Positions 55,992 to 64,000 of a DNA stretch of 64,000 nucleotides are shown here, piece after piece (positions within the stretch are counted from its first letter, which is position 1; every line of letters begins with the position of its first letter). The notes beneath the pieces are model-generated. The model did no database searches and was not told the origin of the DNA. It was given only the letters and a program-made list of their open reading frames with translations. A program made the position numbers and the translations under genes. Source of the DNA: Nymphaea colorata (Eukaryota; Streptophyta; Magnoliopsida; Nymphaeales; Nymphaeaceae); NCBI RefSeq assembly GCF_008831285.2, contig NC_045138.2, positions 34,590,769 through 34,654,768 on the forward strand. Direction: 5' to 3'.

Positions 55992-58900
55992 ATGGACTCC
56001 TACCCTCCATTCCAGAAGATGTACAGTACCTTATTCCAGGATCAACACAAGTTGAACCATGAGCCCGTCGTCCAAGAGTTGGAGCTGCCACTAATAGACC
56101 TCGATCAACTGAAAACAGGAGGCCGAAGAAGAGAAGACTGCTTAAGAGCTATTGGGAAGGCTTCATCGGAGTGGGGCTTCTTTCAGGTTGTGAATCACGG
56201 CATATCCAGCGACCTCTTGAAGAGGATGAGGAGCGAGCAGGCCAAGGTTTTCGGCCTGCCATTCGAGAAGAAGGCCAACGAGAAACTCATCGACTTCTCT
56301 ACCAACACGTATCGTTGGGGTGCACCTTCTGCGACCAGCCTTCAACAATTATCCTGGTCGGAAGCTTTCCATATTCCACTTACGAAGTGTTCAGAATCTA
56401 AAATTCAACACAACACCCTGAGGTACTACTTTAAACGACATTCCTTGGAACTTTTGTTTTCTTACACTTATATATATTTCTTTACTGACAGAAGAATGTT
56501 ATATATGAATTGGTACGTGCTTGGATGTTCATATTCCAAACGAAAACGAGCTTTCTTGTGAATTGGTTTGACAATCGATCTTTTAGTTTATGGTTTTATG
56601 GAGCCTTTGCGTTCATCTTAGCAAAAAAACATGTTCAACCTCTTGACATAGGCTCTGCTAGTTAAAATTGAAGAGGTAGTGTTGTTCGTCTTTATTCTGC
56701 TCCTATAGGCACGTTAGCTGATGTGTTTTACATGGTGGGTATGCTCAATGCCTGTACAGCATGGTGGCAGAGTCGCGCTACGGAAGGTGCGTCCATGATT
56801 AGGGCTGAGCTTATGATCTTGATTCTCTGGAGAAAGCATTGGTGGCTCTCAGAATTAGCAGAGCACCATGCAAACACTTTTTCTTCTTTATGACAAGAAT
56901 CGATGGAATCCTTCCCTAGCTAGCTATCTCCTTTCTCAAAGGCCGACTTTTAGTTGTGCTTAGATGCATGCCACGTTTCCTTCCTGCACCATTTATAACA
57001 AGAAAGGTCGTGCTCATATAGTTTTCCATATGTCTGTGTATGTGGGCCAATCAGGAAGCAGGCCGGCCTATTAAAGAAGACCACGCCACGATGGTGAAAA
57101 ACTTGTGCCTAAGTTCCTCGCTCTCTAGGGCCACCCTTAGCTCTCTTTACAGAAAATAAAAGGGAAAAGGGCCTCATATTTCTCCATTAACGTCTTACAT
57201 CGGTCCAGATTTCAATAGAATGCCAGAAAATTTCTTATTCTGATCTCTTACGTTCTAAAGAAAAAGAAAACAAAAAAGGAATTGTTGGAACCCAAAAGAG
57301 AAAATTTCAAACTGTAAATTAAAGGTGACTGTTTAGAGAGCATAGTCAAGTGGTACTACTCATTTGAAAAATTCAAAGAACATGGCACCAATATTAGATA
57401 AAAAAAAAGTTAGCAAAGGCGAGGCGTCATTCAGGACGAAGAACAAGAAATTAGCAGCTAAAGTGAAAAGTGGAATAGCATTTTGTGAAGATGGACCAGT
57501 CCCCATAAAATCCAAGATATACTAGAGACGTGAGCACAAGGCTCACTAAATTGTATCAATGGGAATAGTGAGCCAAAAAAACAGTCAAAAAGTTCAAGCC
57601 TGAATTGATAACAACCACTGGAAGTGGTCCTGAAATTCAGAATGCACCTTTTTTCCAGGTTTGAACTCAGATTCCCTTTAGTATTCTGCACTGCACGTCC
57701 CAGCGTGTGGACATTTTACTGTAACTTTTGGAGATTCACAATTCAAAGTGAGGTTTGAATTAATTGAGTAAGGCTGACATGTACTTTATCTGAAAACTTC
57801 TTGATATGCCATATGATCAGCCGATACATGTACCAACCTATATTATCTTATTTTTTTCAAGTTTATATAAACCTGTGTGAGCCCCACAATATCATATCGT
57901 CAGAGGGATATATCATACCCTGTATATGCTCATGTTGATCCGTTATAGATAGGTTGCAGTTGACGACGACGAAGGGCTTCGAAATTCTCTTGCACCCTTT
58001 CTTTAGACATGGCATGGGCACCCAATTAGGAATGTGATAATGCATGGCTAACATCCAATCCCAATACTGCCTCGACCGGTCGTTTTAGATCTTCTGCATT
58101 TGGACATTCTTGAACCAAGTTTGGTTTTCAAATGTCAACTAAATTTGTTAATCTCTCAGCGTTCCTTCAGTATTGATGATGTACGATGATTGTTAATAAA
58201 ACTCCATTAAATGTGTTTTTAATCATTTTCAGAAGAACGATTGATGAGTACGCGGCGGCCGTCTCAGACCTAGCACAGAAACTGGCTCATCTGCTGGCAG
58301 AGAATCTGGGATTCATGAGGACGAGCTATTTTGCGCAAAATTGTGGCTCGAGTTCATGCTATCTACGACTTAATCGATACCCGCCTTGCCCAATTGCTTC
58401 GGAGATTTGTGGGTTAATTTCTCATACTGACAGCGATTTCCTCACCATTTTGCACCAAGACCAAGTAGGGGGTCTGCAATTGAAGAAGGATGGCAAATGG
58501 GTCACGGTCAAGCCCAACGACAAGGCACTTATAGTCAACATCGGTGACTTGTTTCAGGTACTTAATTTCGTGCTCCCAGTACGTCTATAAATTAGTATAA
58601 TATGCATCGGCCTTGTTCCTTTTACTGATATCGGGTTCCTAATAATTGAGATCATGGTGAATGACGTCGTTTGCCAGAAACAACTTTGTGACGCCTGGCT
58701 AAAAGGCTCTTGAATTGCAAAAGAATTCTGTCACCTTTGAGAGATCAATCACTCATCAACTCTATGTTATATATAAGTCGCATACAATAGGAGGAGTTGG
58801 TCTTTAATTTAAATCAACAGGAACCTGCTATATTACATATATGGCTTATAATATGATAATCCCCATCATGCCAACTTGGTTGGAGTCGATTGTTTTTAAG

Positions 58901-59264
58901 TCCAACCTTGTTTGCCAATCTAAGAGCAAAACTGAATTTTTTTTTATAGTTTTTTCAAATTTGCCTCACAACCTTAGTAGTCTATGGTGATGCTGCCATG
59001 CTTATTAATGTTTGGCTGTTTTTGTATGGGCAGGCATGGAGCAACAATGCTTATAAAAGCGTGGAGCATAGAGTGATTGCTAACAAGGAAGTAGAAAGGT
59101 TCTCTGTGGCTTTCTTCCTTTGCCCTTCCTATGATACCATTATACGTAGCTGCAGAGAACCTGTTATCTACAGGCAGTTTAGCTTTGGGGAGTTCAGGCA
59201 GCAAGTGCAAGAAGATGTCAGGAACACCGGCCACAAAATTGGACTTGCCAGATTTCTTGCTTGA
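55992..59264 (+). CDS. GA2OX: Gibberellin 2-beta-dioxygenase, C20-type (GA2ox8-like), 3 exons, 328 aa
   Basis: Exons: 55992-56422, 58233-58557 and 59034-59264 (987 nt, phases consistent). The N-terminal DIOX_N region includes WGFFQVVNHGI. The Fe(II)/2-oxoglutarate core has His208-Thr-Asp210 (HTDSDF), His264 (VEHRVI) and the 2-OG-binding Arg274/Ser276 (RFSVAFF). The blocks CYLRLNRYPPCP, DQVGGLQL and VNIGDLFQ and the C-terminal TGHKIGLARF point to the C20-GA 2-oxidase (GA2ox7/8) group. These hydroxylate C20 gibberellin precursors at C-2 and so lower bioactive GA. It is probably cytosolic. All catalytic residues are present and no lesion was seen. A relative in the same dioxygenase superfamily is the only alternative. 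Confidence 0.93.
56423..58232 (+). other. Intron 1 of the GA 2-oxidase gene
   Basis: A 1.8-kb intron between AG/GTACTA and TTTTCAG. It contains no recognised element; the short ORFs inside are random. Confidence 0.8.
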
Positions 59265-60019
59265 ACTGACTCGCATAAATATTGTTCTAAGATAGCAAAC
59301 TAAACTAATTCAATGCGTGCACGATGAGGTTCCAAGTTGGCAGGTTGAAGATGTGCAAATAACAGAAGAAATTGATCGATTAGCAGGAAAAATAAGGCTT
59401 GGTTCGAGTTCATGTTCATGCTAATTAGTCTCGTAGGGATAGCGAACATTAATGGCCCATAGCAACAACGACATCGCAATAACGTAGATGTATGCCACGA
59501 GTATTCCATTGGCAGCTACAAGAATCAGGTGTCTGGCCTAATCTGTTGAGAAAGAAGTCGTCTGTGCAAGCCCTTTCTCATTGTGCATGTATTTGTTAGT
59601 TAGTTTCTTATATAATATATACATGTGTTTTCAGTTAGTGACGTATAAATTTGACGAACGGTCATTTTGCGTGACCTTGGGGCTCTTCGGGCTCGTCATC
59701 TTTCGAGATAAGAAATGAGACTTAATATGTTATCATGTCGTCGATTAAGATATACTTATGTGACGAAAACTTTTAATGTGTACCTCTCGTAGTACTTACC
59801 AGGTAGCCATGACTATGAGCCGACTCGTATCATATGATATCGGAGGTGAAGTACATAGCTGAAATTGGAAAGATTGATTGATCCGAGCGAACACTTGACC
59901 TCGAGTTTCGGTGAAGCATTCGCAACGACCCTTGTTTGAGAACAAGCGTTCCAAGGTCATCCTCTTCTTCGCCATTTTTCTCAAAAGTAAAAGCCCCCGT
60001 CACTCGGGAAGAAAAACAT
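59265..60019. other. 3' flank of the GA 2-oxidase gene
   Basis: This is the likely 3' UTR followed by spacer leading to the 5' region of the NAC-beta-like gene. No coding region was seen. Confidence 0.5.
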
Positions 60020-60232
60020 TGACTTTGAAGATTACCTTTCCATCCTCGCCCTTTCAAAAAGCAGGATTTCGCGCCGTAAACCTCCTCCCTCCCCTTCAAG
60101 TTTCCCACCGTTTCCTTCTTCTTCTCCTTTTCTAACCTCTTCTTCTTTTCCTTTCTTGATTTCCATTCCGTTCGCTATACAACCATCTCTCTCTCTGCTC
60201 TTTCTATCGCGGGTCGACAACATTTGATCGAG
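60020..60232 (+). other. Probable 5' UTR exon of the NAC-beta-like gene
   Basis: A CT-rich leader (for example CCATCTCTCTCTCTGCTC at about 60183-60200) ends TTGATCGAG at 60232, followed by GTATGC. A non-coding first exon with a long first intron is common in plant NAC-beta/BTF3 genes. The left edge is approximate, and the link to the coding exons is inference. Confidence 0.55.
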
Positions 60233-63077
60233 GTATGCATTCCCCTATTAACATTCTCTTCCAATTCTTCGCTAAATTCCGGAATATTATTGTTAGCTCG
60301 ATTGGTCTTTGGAAACTCGAAATCAAGATTCACTCGGTAAATGCGATAGACTAGGATCTTGTTTTCGGTCCCTGCATTCCATTCTTGCGTTCTTCTGCGC
60401 AGAAATATATGCGACTTCTTTGCCTTCTTTAGAGTTTAATTGTGGATTACTACGTCTTACTTAAGTGAGATCATTCACCAGCTTAATCTTGTTTCTTATG
60501 TGAGAGATGACTCTGTTTTTTCCGCTTCATCTTGACATTGCTTTTTCTGCCATGCGCGACGTTTGTGGTGAATTTACTTCACTGATCCTGATTGGGTACC
60601 GTATGGTCCCTGGGTCGCGATCCAAACGTTGTCTTTGTTTTCCATTGGTTGGTTTTGCAGGAAGCAAGTGCAGGCCCTTGCTACCTTCTCGCTTTTATGG
60701 CCACACTTACGGTTGTTCATAGTTGATCATCGATATGTAGCATGTCTAATATTGATGGAAATGATGTAGAGATCGGAAGCACATGCGGTATGAGGCTACA
60801 TGCGTGTGACAATCAAATGGCTTGCACCCTTTCATGTCCATGTCCCGTTTGAGCTAGTCGTTGCGTCCGCGTGTTGCTAGACCTTGTTTGAGACACATTT
60901 CCCTGTTTGCAGCTGATCTTTCTTATTGGATATCCCTCTTCTTGTTTTTTACTGTAGTCGAAAAGAAAAGAAGGGGGTCCAAATAAGGGTTCTTTGAGCG
61001 AAGCAATTTCCCTATAACTTGCAAATAGCCCTTTGAGCGAAGCAATTTCATCAACTGTCATTGTTGATGAGTGTTGCCTTCCCAAAACAAAAAGGAAATT
61101 CTGAGGGAAAAGCCATTGCTTGCTGTGACCCTGTAGCCTGTAGGATTATGGGGAAACTTTTTACTGAATTTTCCTGAGATTTTTATGAATTTGACTTTGA
61201 CTTATTCGCAGTTGTCTCTAGTGTATTTAGAGTGGCCAGTTTTCCGCACATACGGATGCAGGGCCTACACTTGCTTCAAGAGAGAAATAGTTTGAGTGTT
61301 ATACTACTAATATAAATTTTAAAAGAAACATCTTTCATTCAGATCGTCTACTAGACCCTTATCTGTTGTGTTCGAAAGGATGCAATCGTACATTGCTTCG
61401 TATCGGCCTACAGCACCGTACACTTACTGCAAATATGTGAAATAGACAGTTAAGGAACTGCTGACATGAAGACAGAAGCTGATCATTTTACCTTGGAGAT
61501 GGTTTTGATGCAAACCAAAATTTGTTAGGAGTATGGTCAACTTTAATCGTGGCCATAATGCTGTTACCTGCGGCTAGCGCTGACCAACATGACATTCGTC
61601 ACTTTACCAAGTATTCAATAATAAGCAATAAACCTTATGTTGTAATACGATTTTCATTCTTCTACTGTAGCTCCTAACTTGATTGCCGTAACAAAGCCCT
61701 AGATGTCGAAAACTATTACTTGTGGTTGAAGTGTACCTAAGAAAGGTGACATTTATTTTTCCAATGGAAAGAAAATTTAGAGAAGCTCGTTTGTTGGTAG
61801 TAGGCATCCGTCTTCCTGTATACTAAGAAGTTCACCCTCGCTTTTTTTTTTTTTTTTTTTTTTACGATCCGCTTGTTTGTTAATGGATTGATTTTTGCTC
61901 ATTTGTTAATTTTCTCTGTCGCTTTCTTCTTACCTCCATGTTTCTCAGTATTGATTTTGACGACCTCTATTTCTTGCTCGTCCCCGGCCATTTTGGCTTA
62001 CTCAGTTCAGTTGCCACCTCTAGTAACTTTCTAAAACTCACTGCTACACTTCTACATCTCACATGCTTCTTGTCATCTTCTATCCTTATAACCAAAGACA
62101 GAACATTAACCCTTGAATAATGACAAGCAATGACCAGCAGTGGTGTCCGTTCAATAGGTCTTATTGCGGATCACTGTCTTCTCTCCACAGCTAGATCAGT
62201 ATGGCACCTCATACCGTCGGTAGTACGGCAGTTACTCATGCCTTAGATTGCGGTAGGATGCAGAGGACTCCTGAAAATCACAAACACAAGCACGAGGCAG
62301 TATTTAGCAGGGTGTAGGATCCCCTTGGTGGATAAAGTTATTTGATACATGATATGAGATGCTGGCAAAAGACGAGGAGGGATTCTGAAACCTTCGAGGA
62401 AGTTAAGAATTTTAACAATCGAAAGGCTGTATAAGGCTCGAGATTTCGTTAATGCGGATCCATGAAGGATGATCATAAGAAAGATACATTGTAGGATCTT
62501 TTCCTACTTCTTCGAGAACCAGAACAGATGGAGCTTTACCGTCTATGATCACTCCCCCAGTAGAAAACTCTGGGATAGCACGCCAAGCTTTCCCCTACGA
62601 TAGATCACGGTGGCATTTGAGCTTACGGCTAGGCCTTTAGAAATATAGATTTTAACCTGAGTCGCAACGGGAATGTGACTGATGCTTGCGATAAATAACA
62701 TTCATTACCACGGTCTAGTGTCTTTTGAACGACCTAGAATTTCCTTTTTCGTGTTGATGAGGAAAATTTCTAATCTGTAAAAAGATGACGGATAAATCGA
62801 TAAACTGATTAGATGACAGAAGCATAAATAAAAGAAATGTTGGTGAAACCGTGAAAGCAACATGTTGCAGTGAAAATCTTCAGAAAATATGGAGGAGAGA
62901 CAGGAGAGTGCACCTCAGACAAGTAGAGAAACTGTTTTGAGGAAACGATCAGGAAAGTACGTGGAAGTCTGGTGACACAAACCTTCTGCATGTTTATAAC
63001 TTGCAAATAGCCCTTTTTCTTATTTTTACCCAAAAACGAAGAGGATCACATTCTTACACCCACTCTCTATGACACAG
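60233..63077 (+). other. Putative 5' UTR intron of the NAC-beta-like gene
   Basis: About 2.8 kb between GAG/GTATGC and the acceptor GACACAG/ATG. A poly-T run of about 22 lies at about 61842-61863. No coding region was recognised inside. Confidence 0.5.
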
Positions 63078-64000
63078 ATGGATCCAGAAAAACTTAAGAA
63101 GATGCAGAGTGCTGTGAGAACAGGAGGTCGTGGAACAGCTCGCAGGTGATCCATGCTTTCTGCACTGCTAATGAACGACTTGATACGATGTTATGCTTAA
63201 TGATTGCCATGCTCTTCTCAGATGTTTGGTACAACTCTGTTTTTCTGACAGTAAGAACTGTATCCACCTGGCTTAAGGGTTGAACCAAAAGTCGTTCAAG
63301 TTAAAAAGAAGATCAAGTGTTTCCAACACCCAGGCTTGCATCTGCCTAATCTCCCGCTTAACCGTCATTCTGTCCCCAAAACAGAAGAACTTGCCGTTTG
63401 ACTTTGTTTTGCTGTCCACGCTTAATTTAAATACCTGACCATAATCTTCAATGCTGTGAACCGTAATGGTCAAGGATGTATTAGCTTTCCAGGTTGCATG
63501 ATCATACATGATAGAGTGGATTAGTAGGGGATATTCTATCTTAATGGCCCCGTGTGACGATGGAGGGCTTATTGGTCCAGCAAAAGTTGGCTGAATACCA
63601 ACCTGCGCTGATGATGATCAGTATTTCTTAAATCCGGAATTTCTTAGACGCATACTCGCATACGAAGTACGAACTCTCTCCAACACATACACGAGCACCT
63701 TTCTCTGATATCATGGATGGTGTCTAACAACAGAAAAAAGGCAGTCCACAAGGGAGGTCAAATTGACGAGAAAAGGTTGCAGGGCATCCACAAAAAGAAT
63801 TCGGCAGCTTTAGTTGCAGGTGCTAATGAAGCAAAGATCTACATTGGTGAAACTATCCTACATATAGTGAACGCTACAGGTGCCTCTTTCTCTGTCTCTC
63901 TCTCTCTCTATCTCTCTCTCACATATCGTCTGATTGTGCAGTAAAACATTCTCAATCTGCCAACTATCACGTGGTCACCGGCAGCACCCATGCAGAAAGT
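63078..64000 (+). CDS. BTF3: Divergent NAC-beta / BTF3-like protein, partial (runs off the right end)
   Basis: Exons seen: 63078-63145, 63734-63879 and 63942 to beyond 64000, with GT/AG borders and consistent phase. Exon 1 reads MDPEKLKKMQSAVRTGGRGT, the typical NAC-beta start. Exon 2 continues with RKKKAVHK-like basic sequence (ribosome-binding region) and DEKRLQ. The following part, GANEAKIYIGETILHIVNAT, and then VKHSQSANYHVVTG align in position with the NAC domain of BTF3, including the VV.G turn, but are strongly diverged in the normally conserved core. The normal role is the beta subunit of the nascent polypeptide-associated complex at the ribosome exit. The divergence suggests a specialised paralogue or early decay; no stop was seen in the visible part. 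Confidence 0.8.

Overview
The window is nuclear DNA of a flowering plant. Its genes have many short exons with GT/AG introns, some of them several kilobases long. It carries plant-type gene families (a gibberellin 2-oxidase, a CxxC-less OST3/6, TRAPPC3/BET3, a DNAJC25-type J-protein and a NAC-beta/BTF3 relative), a Ty3/Gypsy chromovirus, hAT- and Harbinger-type elements, and many (TA)n, (CA)n and (CT)n microsatellites. I cannot name the species from sequence alone.

Layout. Positions 1-24.2 kb hold a minus-strand cluster of ubiquitin-like (UBL) genes: a three-UBL protein at 2584-3339, a degenerate di-ubiquitin-like ORF at 18902-19486, a second three-UBL protein at 20617-21309, and a broken copy of the first at 22958-23659. 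The first and last lie in a segmental duplication (about 1-3957 and 21930-24237). Only the left copy carries a 1475-bp Harbinger-like insertion, so the empty site can be read in the other copy. The duplication once reached into the neighbouring J-protein gene, because 4041-5123 copies the end of its intron 7 and the start of its exon 8. Within this half also lie an intronless OST3/6 gene (9568-10593, minus), a 417-bp long inverted repeat (11989-12405), and a 5.5-kb chromovirus in reverse orientation (12825-18322) with about 97% identical LTRs and a pol reading frame broken by stops.

Positions 24.6-42.4 kb hold two intact plus-strand genes: a ten-exon DNAJC25-type ER J-protein (24650-31182) and a five-exon TRAPPC3/BET3 gene (32825-42381). 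The BET3 introns are swollen by nested transposons, including two hAT-like elements inserted at the same 8-bp target and a second copy of one of them in intron 4. Positions 42.4-55.9 kb are about 13.5 kb without a gene I can support; they hold microsatellites, small hairpins, short tandem repeats and one promoter-like stretch. At the right end are a three-exon C20-type GA 2-oxidase (55992-59264, plus) and the 5' part of a divergent NAC-beta/BTF3-like gene (coding exons from 63078, running off the window).

The genes do not form a pathway. Three act in the ER and early secretory route (OST3/6, DNAJC25-like, BET3), which may be chance. The most unusual content is the UBL cluster with its duplication history, the repeated hAT insertion at one target, and the long inverted repeat.
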